This document shows, piece by piece, positions 36,078-45,472 of a DNA stretch of 64,000 bases; position 1 is the stretch's first letter, and the number at the start of each line of letters is the position of its first letter. Under the pieces are notes generated by a model, which was not told the DNA's origin, searched no databases, and saw nothing but the letters and a program-made list of their open reading frames with translations. A program made the position numbers and the translations under genes. The stretch comes from Terriglobia bacterium (GTDB lineage Bacteria; Acidobacteriota; Terriglobia; Bryobacterales; Bryobacteraceae): assembly GCA_021325235.1 (NCBI GenBank), contig JAJPHN010000044.1:1-64000 (forward strand), given 5' to 3'.

Positions 36078-37229
36078 TTATGCAACTCCGCTCGCGGCGA
36101 GTATTTGAGACGACTTGATCATCCTCTTCTGCTGAATGGCGAGCTCTTCTTCGAGAGGCCGGTAAATGGAGCGATTTCCGAACTCATCGCAATAGTCGAA
36201 TAATCCGGTGTGGCAGCATCGTTCGTCACTCCATCCGGGATAGTTCAGGATCGGATACAGGCAAATGCCCTCGACCGGCACTCCTCGCTCGATTGCGTAG
36301 CTCACTTCATCGCAGACATAGCGGAGCCATCCCGCCCGCCTGTCGTCTTCGATCCCCGTTTCTGCAAGGAACAGCGGACGGCGATATCGCCGGTACACTT
36401 CGCCGAGGATCTCGTGCAAGGGCCGGTAGCGCGGATCGGAGGCTTCGATGAATGCTCCTCCATACACCCACTGGTTATGCACATAGTAGTTCGCGCCGAC
36501 AATGTCGAGATACTCGGGCGCACCACCCAACTCTGGACATAAGCGGCCGGTCAACATGTCCCACGCATCGAATTGAGAGCGCTCATGCGCTCTGGCTGCG
36601 GCTTTCAGATCTTCGTCCATATCGTCGGAGGCGACGATGTTGATCAGTGGGTCCACTTGCACGAGACGCGCGTGTGGGATCTCCATTCGAATCGCTTCGA
36701 TCGCGGTCATGCAGGCGCGAACCAGATGCGCTTTTAATTCGTTTCCCCGGCAGTGCACAAATGGATAAAAGATTCCGACTTCGCCAGCAGCCCACGAGAA
36801 GAATGAGATCTCGTTCAACGGAATAAAGTACGGTGTGTGATCTGTCTCGCCGGCCACGACCCTGGCCAACTCGCGCGCAAACGAGCGAAAGCGCCTGAGA
36901 AACTCTGTGCTGAACAGATCGAGATCGTCTGGCCAGCCGTAATGAAAAACGTCCCAGATGACCTGCATCCCGAGCGTCCTCGCTGCTTTGAGCATCGGGC
37001 GCAGCGAGCCGAAATCGTAGTGATACGGCGCGCGCTCGATGAGGTGCCAGCGAACGCCATCGCGCACGGATTCAATTCCCAGATCGCGCAGCCGCGCGTA
37101 ATCAGAGACGCAATGCTGATCGTGTTTTGTCGCGGCGATAAGATCAAGCCGCTTTGTATCGCTTACTCGATGACTCGAGCATTCGAATCCCGCCAGAAAA
37201 AAACTCTGAAAATCGCAGTTACTCTCCAC
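36078..37229 (-). CDS. GH1/clan A-like beta-glycosidase family protein
   Basis: A 383-residue cytoplasmic (beta/alpha)8 protein without a signal peptide. IESVRDGVRWHLIERAPYHY and GMQVIWDVFHYGWPDDLDLF match GH1-type barrel strands. The putative acid/base is Glu140 in FIPLNEISFFSW and the nucleophile Glu290 in RRPLFLAETGIED. GANYYVHNQWVYGG and VEGICLYPILNYPGW resemble substrate-side strands. It is smaller than standard GH1 (~450). Start is GTG at 37229 with CGAGG upstream. It diverges from a glycosyltransferase and glf, a trio I have seen linked in other genomes, so a role in making or trimming a galactofuranose polymer is inferred. Confidence 0.8.
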   Translation of the reverse strand: MESNCDFQSFFLAGFECSSHRVSDTKRLDLIAATKHDQHCVSDYARLRDLGIESVRDGVRWHLIERAPYHYDFGSLRPMLKAARTLGMQVIWDVFHYGWPDDLDLFSTEFLRRFRSFARELARVVAGETDHTPYFIPLNEISFFSWAAGEVGIFYPFVHCRGNELKAHLVRACMTAIEAIRMEIPHARLVQVDPLINIVASDDMDEDLKAAARAHERSQFDAWDMLTGRLCPELGGAPEYLDIVGANYYVHNQWVYGGAFIEASDPRYRPLHEILGEVYRRYRRPLFLAETGIEDDRRAGWLRYVCDEVSYAIERGVPVEGICLYPILNYPGWSDERCCHTGLFDYCDEFGNRSIYRPLEEELAIQQKRMIKSSQILAASGVA

Positions 37230-37485
37230 CAGAACCTCGTGAAACAGCGTTCGCCATTCATCTAAAGCGAAGGCGGACTCTGGGTTAAGACGTTCAAGCG
37301 ACCCTTCCTTAGTTATACGAGATTTTACGTGTGTTACTTACAGCCACTGAAATGCTCTAACTAGCGACTTGTTGGCCAACGCACAGAAAGCGTTCGGATC
37401 AGAGTGCAGCACTGCGCTGCCGACTTCGCCTTTGGCATTCGGCCTTTTCTAAAGGCCACGGTTCGTTAGGAGATACAGCCGGTTT
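37230..37485. other. Divergent intergenic region (256 bp), GH1-like versus glycosyltransferase
   Basis: The largest gap in the window. It must carry promoters for both directions. The only structure I see is a small inverted repeat GGCCTTT-TCT-AAAGGCC at 37441-37457, about 28 bases before the glycosyltransferase ATG, and a TATAAC (minus strand, 37317-37312) without a clear -35. TAGGAG precedes the plus-strand gene by about 13 bases. No riboswitch or RNA gene was recognised. Confidence 0.5.
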
Positions 37486-38665
37486 ATGAACAGTTTTGGA
37501 CAAGATGTGGTGTGCTTTTCGCACCTCCGCTGGGGTTTTGTGTTTCAGCGGCCCCAGCATTTGATGAGCAGGTGCGCAAAGCGCGGCCGGGTATTTTTCA
37601 TCGAAGAACCAGTCATGGAAGGCGACTCCGCCCGCCTGCAATGCGCCACCTGTTCGCAAACAGGTGTTCATGTGGTCACGCCTTTTTTCCCTCGGAATAC
37701 GGAGCGGGAATCGGTTCCCACTCGCATGCGAGAGTGCCTCAAAGATCTGTTCCGGCAGGAACGGATACAGGACTTCGTTGCCTGGTATTACACGCCTATG
37801 GCGATCGAATTCACGGACGAACTGACACCCGCGCTGACAGTGTACGACTGCATGGATGAGTTGTCGGCATTTGCTCATGCGCCCACCGGAATGCTGGCGA
37901 ACGAAAACAAGCTGTTCCAGCAGGCCAACCTCGTTTTCACCGGCGGCCTCAGTCTGTATGAAGCGAAGTGTTCGCAGCATCCGGACGTGCATCTGTTTCC
38001 AAGCAGCGTGGATCGGGCGCACTTCGCGCGGGCAATGGAATCGATCGATGAGCCACCGGACCAATCGTCCGTACCGCACCCGCGAATCGGCTACGCAGGC
38101 GTGATCGACGAACGGATGGATTTGGATCTGCTTGCATTTCTCGCCGATAGCCGTCCGGAATGGCACATTGTACTGCTCGGCCCGGTGGTCAAGATCAATG
38201 TTGACGATATTCCCTCCCGCCCGAATATTCATCTGCTCGGCAAGAAACCGTACGAAGAGCTGCCCGCATATCTTTCCGGCTGGGATGTTGCCCTTTTACC
38301 CTTTGCGCAGAACGATGCGACGCGGTTTATCAGTCCGACGAAAACGCCTGAGTATCTGGCGGCCGATCTTCCCGTGGTATCGACTCCGATTCGCGACGTA
38401 GAGAGGCCATACGGGAAGCTGGGCCTGGTCAGCATAGGACGCACTCACCGGGAATTCCTCGAAGCCGTAGAACAACAGTTGCTTGATGGCCGCCCCGCGG
38501 AGTGGCGGACGGAGGTTGACAGCTTCCTGCGCGCATTGTCGTGGGATAAGACATGGGCAGAGATGGAACGGCTGATTTGCCGCGATCTCGACCGTTCACA
38601 GCGTGAGTCTGTCCAGGAGCAAACAGCGCCTCTGCCGATAGCAAAGCGCCGCGTGAGTGTGGCTC

Positions 38666-38673
<8 letters not shown>
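37486..38673 (+). CDS. Glycosyltransferase (GT4-like, GT-B fold)
   Basis: A 395-residue protein beginning with DVVCFSHLRWGFVFQRPQHL, typical of GT-B enzymes next to UDP-galactopyranose mutase. VYDCMDELSAFAHAP, VFTGGLSLYEAKC and the C-terminal donor domain (GVIDERMDLDLLAFLADSRP, GKKPYEELPAYLSGWDVALL, ISPTKTPEYLAADLPVVSTP) match the family; Lys and Glu in that last segment bind the nucleotide-sugar. Its stop overlaps the glf start by 8 bases. Given that partner, a UDP-galactofuranose donor is plausible but not shown. Confidence 0.9.
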
Positions 38674-39811
<1,138 letters not shown>

Positions 39812-39840
39812 GCAGGCACACGCTTTCGGGAGCTTGAAAC

Positions 39841-40116
39841 TTACCGGACTGAGAATCCAGCTACGCGGTCAACTTCCGCCTCGCGCTCGTCTACTCCGCG
39901 CACCTCGGCCATACGCGGCCCTTTGTGAAGAGCTCCCGCGAGTTCGGTCAGGCTTTTTTCATCTCCCGCGGCATAGACTTCCACCTCGCCGCTATCCAGA
40001 TTACGGATCCAGCCGTTTAAGCCCAGAGCCCTAGCTTCGCTCTGCACGAAATAGCGGAATCCGACGCCTTGCACGCGGCCGCGAACGATCCAGCGCTTTG
40101 CCTTCGCATCCTGCAT
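39841..40116 (-). CDS. acyP: Acylphosphatase
   Basis: A 91-residue enzyme that hydrolyses acyl phosphates. The active-site loop is GRVQGVGFRYFV, with the catalytic Arg in VGFR, and GWIRNLDSGEVEVYAAG holds the catalytic Asn. The fold is complete and ends with GFSVR. It faces away from the CocE-like gene with only 22 bp between the two starts, so the promoters must overlap each other's coding region. Confidence 0.94.
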   Translation of the reverse strand: MQDAKAKRWIVRGRVQGVGFRYFVQSEARALGLNGWIRNLDSGEVEVYAAGDEKSLTELAGALHKGPRMAEVRGVDEREAEVDRVAGFSVR

Positions 40117-40138
40117 ACACGTGTTATCGTAACCGTCG

Positions 40139-41896
40139 ATGATGAAACGGCGCAGTCTCTTCCTGCTTGCTCTGGCACTCCCGTTGTTTGCTCAGCAGAG
40201 CGAAGTGTTTGTTGAACACAATGCAAAGGCTGTTATGCGAGACGGCGCGGTTCTGTACGCGGACATTTATCATCCCAGGCACGAAGGCCGTTTCCCTGTA
40301 TTGCTGCAGCGAACGCCATACAACAAAGCTGGTGGTGCCAGCTTCGGTCAACGCGCCGCCGCGGCAGGTTACGTTGCGATCGTGCAGGATGTTCGCGGGC
40401 GCTATACATCGGAAGGCGAATGGTACCCGTTCAAGCACGAATCGGAGGACGGCTACGACACTGTTGAGTGGGTTGCCTCGCTCCCCTATTCGAACGGCAA
40501 AGTCGGCATGTGGGGCGGTTCTTATGTTGGTGCGACGCAGATGCTCGCCGCCATCGCGCATCCGCCGCATCTTGCGGGTATTTGCCCGGTTGTCACGGCC
40601 AGCAACTATCACCGCAACTGGACGTATCAGGGCGGTGCCTTTGAGCAGTGGTTCAACGAATCGTGGACGTCCGGGCTCGCGCAGGATACGCTTAATCGTC
40701 TCGTCGCGCAGAACACCAATGCCTTGAACGGCATCTGGAAATTGCCCCTGGGTTCTTATCCACTCTTTACGTTTCCCACCGGCGTGCCTCAACTCGACTC
40801 TCCGGCCGCGCTCGCGCCGTACTTCCTCGACTGGCTCGCGCATCCCGACTATGACGATTACTGGAGGCGCTGGTCGATCGAGGATCATTATTCAGAGATT
40901 CGCGTTCCGGCGCTGCATGTCGCTGCGTGGTACGACATTTTTCTTGGCGGCTCGCTGCGCAACTATGAAGGCTTGCGCGCGCATGCGGCCACCGAGGAAG
41001 CTCGTAAGGGTCAGCACCTGCTCGTAACCATCGGCGGGCATGCGGGGGGAGGAGAGCATATCGGCGAGGTGGATTTCGGGAAAGCCGCTGCTGAGTTCGA
41101 TGAGGATACCCTTACGCTCGCCTGGTACGACTATCTGTTCAAAGGCGTGCACAATTCATTCGCCGAGAAGCCGGTACGCATCTTTGTCATGGGCAAGAAC
41201 GAATGGCGCGACGAAGCGCAGTGGCCGCCACCGGCTCACATGACGCGATACTTCCTGCATTCCGGCACCGGCGCAAATTCTCTGCGAGGAGACGGTGCGC
41301 TTTCGGTCGATTCTCCTGCTGCTTCCGAGCGCGGAGATGAGTTCGTCTACGATCCCGAGAATCCGGTGCCCACGATAGGCGGTCCGCTGTGCTGCGATTC
41401 AAAGCATTTGCCTCCGGGGCCGCGCGATCAGCGCCCGGCTGAGGCACGCGACGACGTACTGGTCTACTCCACTCCCGCACTCGCGCGCGACCTGGAAGTC
41501 GCCGGTCCTGTTTCGGTAACGCTCTACGCCAAGTCATCCGCCGTTGATACTGACTTCACCGCAAAACTGGTTGATGTGTGGCCGAACGGCTTCGCGCAAA
41601 ATCTCACGGAAGGGATTTTGCGCGCGCGCTACCGCAATTCCGATGAGAAGCCCGAGCTGATGAACCCCGGCCAGATCTATAAGCTCGAACTCGATCTTTG
41701 GGCCACCAGCAACGTGTTTCGCGCCGGGCACAAGCTGCGGCTGGAAATCTCAAGCAGCAATTTCCCGCGCTTCGATCGCAATCTAAATACGGGCGAAGTG
41801 TTGGCATTTACGATGCGCGGTGTAAGCGCGAAGAATACGATTCTGCATGATTCCGAGCATCGGTCCGCTCTGGTTTTGCCCGTCATCGGACAATAA
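40139..41896 (+). CDS. CocE/NonD (X-Pro dipeptidyl-peptidase S15) hydrolase, exported
   Basis: A 585-residue protein with Sec signal MMKRRSLFLLALALPLFAQQ (start ATG 40139 or 40142). The alpha/beta-hydrolase domain has VMRDGAVLYADIYHP, VLLQRTPYNK, IVQDVRGRYTSEGEWY, and the nucleophile in VGMWGGSYVGATQM (GxSYxG). The catalytic Asp lies in the VAAWYDIFLGG region and His in TIGGHAGGGEH. The C-terminal jelly-roll (VAGPVSVTLYAKSSAVDTDF, LRLEISSSNFPRFDRN) is the PepX_C domain. Family members cleave esters or Xaa-Pro peptides. Substrate unknown. Confidence 0.92.
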   Translation: MMKRRSLFLLALALPLFAQQSEVFVEHNAKAVMRDGAVLYADIYHPRHEGRFPVLLQRTPYNKAGGASFGQRAAAAGYVAIVQDVRGRYTSEGEWYPFKHESEDGYDTVEWVASLPYSNGKVGMWGGSYVGATQMLAAIAHPPHLAGICPVVTASNYHRNWTYQGGAFEQWFNESWTSGLAQDTLNRLVAQNTNALNGIWKLPLGSYPLFTFPTGVPQLDSPAALAPYFLDWLAHPDYDDYWRRWSIEDHYSEIRVPALHVAAWYDIFLGGSLRNYEGLRAHAATEEARKGQHLLVTIGGHAGGGEHIGEVDFGKAAAEFDEDTLTLAWYDYLFKGVHNSFAEKPVRIFVMGKNEWRDEAQWPPPAHMTRYFLHSGTGANSLRGDGALSVDSPAASERGDEFVYDPENPVPTIGGPLCCDSKHLPPGPRDQRPAEARDDVLVYSTPALARDLEVAGPVSVTLYAKSSAVDTDFTAKLVDVWPNGFAQNLTEGILRARYRNSDEKPELMNPGQIYKLELDLWATSNVFRAGHKLRLEISSSNFPRFDRNLNTGEVLAFTMRGVSAKNTILHDSEHRSALVLPVIGQ

Positions 41897-41911
41897 GTAA
41901 GTAACCAAGCC

Positions 41912-42883
41912 ATGGCATTTCCGATTCACCGCGCGCGGCGATTGCGTTCTTCCGAGCGCATCCGACGCCTCGTGCGCGAAACACAACTTTCGCCTTCACA
42001 GTTCATCCTTCCGCTGTTTGTCTGCCCGGGCGAAGGCGTGCGAAAAGAGATTCGTTCCATGCCGGGCAATGCGCAGCTTTCGGTGGACCAGTTGGTCACA
42101 GAAGCCGAACAGTGCCGTTCGCTTGGTATCGGCGGCATCATTCTGTTCGGCATCCCCGATACGAAGGACGAATTTGCCAGCGGGGCCTACGACCCCGACG
42201 GCATCACGCAGCGCGCGGTTCGCGCTCTTAAGCGGCAGCTTCCGGATCTGCTGGTGATTACCGACGTATGCAACTGCGAATACACCAGCCATGGCCACTG
42301 CGGATTTATCAAGAACGGCGACGTAGACAACGACGCCACGCTCGATTGGCTGGCGAAAACGGCTGTGTCGCATGCGGCAGCGGGCGCCGATATCGTTGCA
42401 CCGAGCGACATGATGGACGGCCGGGTGGGCGCAATGCGGAAAGCTCTCGATGACGCCGGTTTCACTAACGTTCCGATACTCTCCTACGCTGCCAAATACG
42501 CCTCGGTGTTTTATGGACCTTTTCGCGAAGCGGCGGAATCGGCGCCCCAGTTCGGCGACCGGCGCTCGTATCAAATGGATCCTGCGAACAGCCGCGAAGC
42601 ACTTCGCGAAATCCGGGCCGATCTCGAAGAGGGAGCCGACATGATCATGGTCAAACCTGCGCTCGCCTATCTCGATATCATCCACGCGACGCGTCAGGAG
42701 TTCGACGTCCCGATTGGGGCCTATCAGGTCTCGGGCGAGTTCAGCATGATTATGGCAGGGGCGCAGAATGGCTGGCTCGATCTCGATCGAACAATTCTTG
42801 AGTCACTCACGAGCATCCGCCGCGCCGGAGCCGACTTCATCCTGACCTATTTCGCCAAAAGAGCGACCGAGTTGCTGGGCTGA
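41912..42883 (+). CDS. hemB: Delta-aminolevulinic acid dehydratase (porphobilinogen synthase)
   Basis: A 323-residue enzyme that condenses two 5-aminolevulinates into porphobilinogen in tetrapyrrole synthesis. The zinc cluster is [13 protein letters not shown] with Cys120, Cys122 and Cys130, so this is the zinc-dependent type. Schiff-base lysines are Lys195 in [14 protein letters not shown] and Lys248 in [30 protein letters not shown] is also diagnostic. It starts 15 bp after the hydrolase and is followed 2 bp later by xth, an unusual pairing. Confidence 0.97.
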   Translation: MAFPIHRARRLRSSERIRRLVRETQLSPSQFILPLFVCPGEGVRKEIRSMPGNAQLSVDQLVTEAEQCRSLGIGGIILFGIPDTKDEFASGAYDPDGITQRAVRALKRQLPDLLVITDVCNCEYTSHGHCGFIKNGDVDNDATLDWLAKTAVSHAAAGADIVAPSDMMDGRVGAMRKALDDAGFTNVPILSYAAKYASVFYGPFREAAESAPQFGDRRSYQMDPANSREALREIRADLEEGADMIMVKPALAYLDIIHATRQEFDVPIGAYQVSGEFSMIMAGAQNGWLDLDRTILESLTSIRRAGADFILTYFAKRATELLG

Positions 42884-42885
42884 AG

Positions 42886-43650
42886 ATGATCGTCGCAACC
42901 TGGAATATCAATTCCATCAATGCTCGTGCGCAACACGTGAAAGAGTGGTTGAATGCGGTTAACCCGGACGTGCTTCTTCTGCAGGAACTGAAGGCGAGCG
43001 AATTTCCGTCCCTGGTTTTTCGCGAGTTCGGGTACGAGAGTGTCGCGGTGACACAGAAGGCTTACAACGGTGTGGCGATCCTGTCGCGCCGCCCCATAGA
43101 AGTCGTGAGCACGGCTCTTGCCGGGGATGACGCCGATGAGCACGCACGTTTTCTCGAAGCCATGATCGACGGGATGCGTGTCGTGAACATCTATCTTCCG
43201 AACGGCAACCCGGTCGGGAGCGAGAAGTTCATTTACAAGATCACATGGATGAACCGGCTGCTGAAACAGATGCAAAGCTGGATCGCAGGGAGCACTCCGA
43301 CACTTGTCGCCGGTGATTATAACGTCATTCCGGAAGACATCGACTGTCATAAGCCGTCTTCGTGGATGCATGACGCCCTGTTCCAGCCCGAGCCGCGCGC
43401 GCTCTACCGCGCATATCTCGAACTCGGCTACATCGACGCGTTTCGTTCGCTGCATCCGGATGAAAAAGGTCAGTTTACCTTCTGGGACTACTTCCGCAAA
43501 GCCTTCGATTACAATCGCGGCATTCGGATCGACCATATTCTGCTTTCGCCTTCGCTTGGTGCGCGTCTTGAGCGCTGCGAAATCGACAGGAGCCCGCGGG
43601 GCAAAGAGAAGCCGTCCGATCACGCCCCCATATTCGTGAAATTGAGCTGA
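42886..43650 (+). CDS. xth: Exodeoxyribonuclease III (AP endonuclease family)
   Basis: A 254-residue EEP-family nuclease with IVATWNINSINARAQHV at the N-terminus, LLLQELKA (catalytic Glu), RVVNIYLPNGNPVGSEKF, LVAGDYNVIPEDIDC (Asp-Asn) and the C-terminal RIDHILLSPSL and SDHAPIFVKL (Asp-His). It cuts at abasic sites and degrades 3' ends. It begins 2 bp after hemB stops. Its last 31 bases overlap, on the opposite strand, the end of the NrfD-like gene. Confidence 0.95.
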   Translation: MIVATWNINSINARAQHVKEWLNAVNPDVLLLQELKASEFPSLVFREFGYESVAVTQKAYNGVAILSRRPIEVVSTALAGDDADEHARFLEAMIDGMRVVNIYLPNGNPVGSEKFIYKITWMNRLLKQMQSWIAGSTPTLVAGDYNVIPEDIDCHKPSSWMHDALFQPEPRALYRAYLELGYIDAFRSLHPDEKGQFTFWDYFRKAFDYNRGIRIDHILLSPSLGARLERCEIDRSPRGKEKPSDHAPIFVKLS

Positions 43651-44672
43651 GCGCGTTGAAGATGAAAGGATGCGCGCGGATCGCGGGCCGAAGCGAGCCC
43701 AGCCTTGTCCACGGCGAAGCGTAATGCGAGCGAGCCAAGCGTTCCCAGAATGCCGGCCGCGAATTTCTTCGCTCGCTTTTTGATTGGCAGCACGGTTACG
43801 AGTAAGCTGGAAGCGGCCAGAACTGCCGATGCGCGCCAGAGAAAACCGCTGAAGCCGCTTCGCAGGGGCCGCGCAACGCGCTCTATCCGCGCGACCTGCT
43901 TCTCCATGGCAAAAGCGAGTGCAATTTCTGCGATCTGTCCCGAGATGCGAAAAGTGCGTGCGACCGCAAACCCCCGCTGATCGCCCACCATTTCGAGGAG
44001 GCAGCCGGCGCTCGCCATCGCGGATGATCCAAACAGGATGGGCAACACACGGCGTGACTCCTGCCATACCGGAACGGCCGTATTCGCAACCAGCACGCCC
44101 GTGTAAGTTGCAAGGCCAAGTCCCGAAAGTCCGGCCGACAGACCGGCCAACTCGAAATCGAAAATGGCAGCGAGCGAAGATGCCGCCCCGACCTTCGACA
44201 GAATCCATGCGCCCACGTTCATCGGCGATGTGGGACGAAACACTCGCAGCATATTGAGAAAGCGCATGGGCCTGCCGAGGTCCGCCACCAGCAGGACTCC
44301 GCTGATGCACGCGCCGGCGAATCCGATCCAGCGGCACTGTCGAACGAGCGCGCGCAGATCGCGATCTGCGAATAGCTGGACCGCCGCACCGAGAGCGAGC
44401 GATGCACCCGTGACCCCGCCGACGTAATAGTAGGTCGGAATAGCCCAATGCCACACCGACTCGTTCAGCAGCGGCCGATCGTAATAGGTGGGATCGATAC
44501 GCGAAGCTTCAGGCAGCGCCTGCCAGCGCTCGGCCATCTCTGCAATATGTTCGTCGTGGGCACCGCGCGACCTCTGCTGTGCTCCCTCCCCGAGCAACTC
44601 GCCGATGTCGCGATCAATATCGCGCCCATCCGTGACAACAGGTTCCACCGAATCTCTATATCGAACAGCCAT
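43620..44672 (-). CDS. NrfD/PsrC-like membrane subunit of formate dehydrogenase
   Basis: A 350-residue polytopic protein with about eight helices: HWAIPTYYYVGGVTGASLAL, IGFAGACISGVLLVADLGRP (the DLGRP motif after TM2 is typical of NrfD), FLNMLRVFRPTSPMNVGAW and GLATYTGVLVANTAVPVW. NrfD subunits anchor molybdenum oxidoreductases and pass electrons to quinone without haem. The ATG 44672 comes 1 bp after the FdhB stop. The C-terminus beyond the last helix (about 30 residues) is encoded over the end of the converging xth gene. Confidence 0.9.
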   Translation of the reverse strand: MAVRYRDSVEPVVTDGRDIDRDIGELLGEGAQQRSRGAHDEHIAEMAERWQALPEASRIDPTYYDRPLLNESVWHWAIPTYYYVGGVTGASLALGAAVQLFADRDLRALVRQCRWIGFAGACISGVLLVADLGRPMRFLNMLRVFRPTSPMNVGAWILSKVGAASSLAAIFDFELAGLSAGLSGLGLATYTGVLVANTAVPVWQESRRVLPILFGSSAMASAGCLLEMVGDQRGFAVARTFRISGQIAEIALAFAMEKQVARIERVARPLRSGFSGFLWRASAVLAASSLLVTVLPIKKRAKKFAAGILGTLGSLALRFAVDKAGLASARDPRASFHLQRAQLNFTNMGA

Positions 44673-44673
44673 T

Positions 44674-45471
44674 TCAGCTTGCTCTCTCGCGGCCGCCCAG
44701 CAGAGCCGAGCCAATCGCGGCCAGAGCCAGCCCGAGCACTCCTACCGCCATCGAACCCCATGCAGCTTTCGCCGGTTTGGTCGGCACCGTTGGGTTCGGC
44801 GGCAGGTTGTACATCTCCGGTTTATCCACCAGCAGGAAAAAGGCGTTCAAGCCCTCAGTTCCCGGCTGCTGCGCCGCGTTCGCGCCGTATAGATATGCAC
44901 TGTTTAAGCCTTGCTCATGCAACTTCTCGACGCGCTTCTCAGCCCGTTCGCGCAACTCTGCTATTTCTCCGAACTGAATCGATTCCGTTGGGCAGGATTT
45001 GGCGCAGGCCGGCTGCATATCCGCGCGCAGACGGTCGTAGCAGAGCGTGCATTTCCAGGCGCGTCCATCTTCTTCACGACGATCGATGACGCCGAAGGGA
45101 CAATTCACGATGCAGTATCCGCAGCCGTTGCAGACATCGGGTTGCACGTAGACCGATCCGTACTCAGTCCGAATGATCGCGCCCGTCGGACAGCTTTCGA
45201 GACACCCCGCGCGCGCACAGTGTTTGCAGACGTCGGACGAAAACAGCCAGGAGAACGCGCCGTCGTTACCCGGTTTCATCGGAACGGGCCGCTCGACAAA
45301 CGCGACGTGACGCCAGGTGGATGCACCGAGATGAACCGTGTTGTCATACGACATGCCCGTGAACAGAAAGCCATCGTCGGGCAGCTGATTCCATTGCTTG
45401 CAGGCCACCTCGCAAGCCTTACAGCCAATGCAAAGCGTGGTGTCGGTGAAGAATCCTTTCTGCGCAGCCAC
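44674..45471 (-). CDS. fdhB: Formate dehydrogenase iron-sulfur (beta) subunit
   Basis: A 265-residue ferredoxin-type subunit with four 4Fe-4S motifs: CIGCKACEVACKQW, CKHCARAGCLESCPTGAI, CNGCGYCIVNCPFGVI, and CTLCYDR followed by ACAKSCPTESI. The C-terminus has one membrane helix, AAWGSMAVGVLGLALAAIGS, as in FdnH/FdoH. I place the start at GTG 45471, 1 bp after the alpha-subunit TAA, because AAGGAAGG sits 10-17 bases before it and the neighbouring NrfD gene has the same 1-bp spacing; an ATG at 45540 would overlap the alpha gene. It carries electrons from the Mo/W site to the membrane subunit. Confidence 0.92.
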   Translation of the reverse strand: MAAQKGFFTDTTLCIGCKACEVACKQWNQLPDDGFLFTGMSYDNTVHLGASTWRHVAFVERPVPMKPGNDGAFSWLFSSDVCKHCARAGCLESCPTGAIIRTEYGSVYVQPDVCNGCGYCIVNCPFGVIDRREEDGRAWKCTLCYDRLRADMQPACAKSCPTESIQFGEIAELRERAEKRVEKLHEQGLNSAYLYGANAAQQPGTEGLNAFFLLVDKPEMYNLPPNPTVPTKPAKAAWGSMAVGVLGLALAAIGSALLGGRERAS

Positions 45472-45472
45472 T

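Noticed and set aside
37441-37457. GGCCTTT-TCT-AAAGGCC repeat as a terminator
   Set aside because: No T-run, three-base loop, and no gene ends just upstream on either strand.
42847-44454. Long minus-strand frame (535 codons) opposite xth and out of frame with the NrfD-like gene
   Set aside because: It is antisense to xth and overlaps NrfD in another frame; the translation is Arg/His/Gly-rich with no family motif, as expected for shadows in GC-rich DNA.
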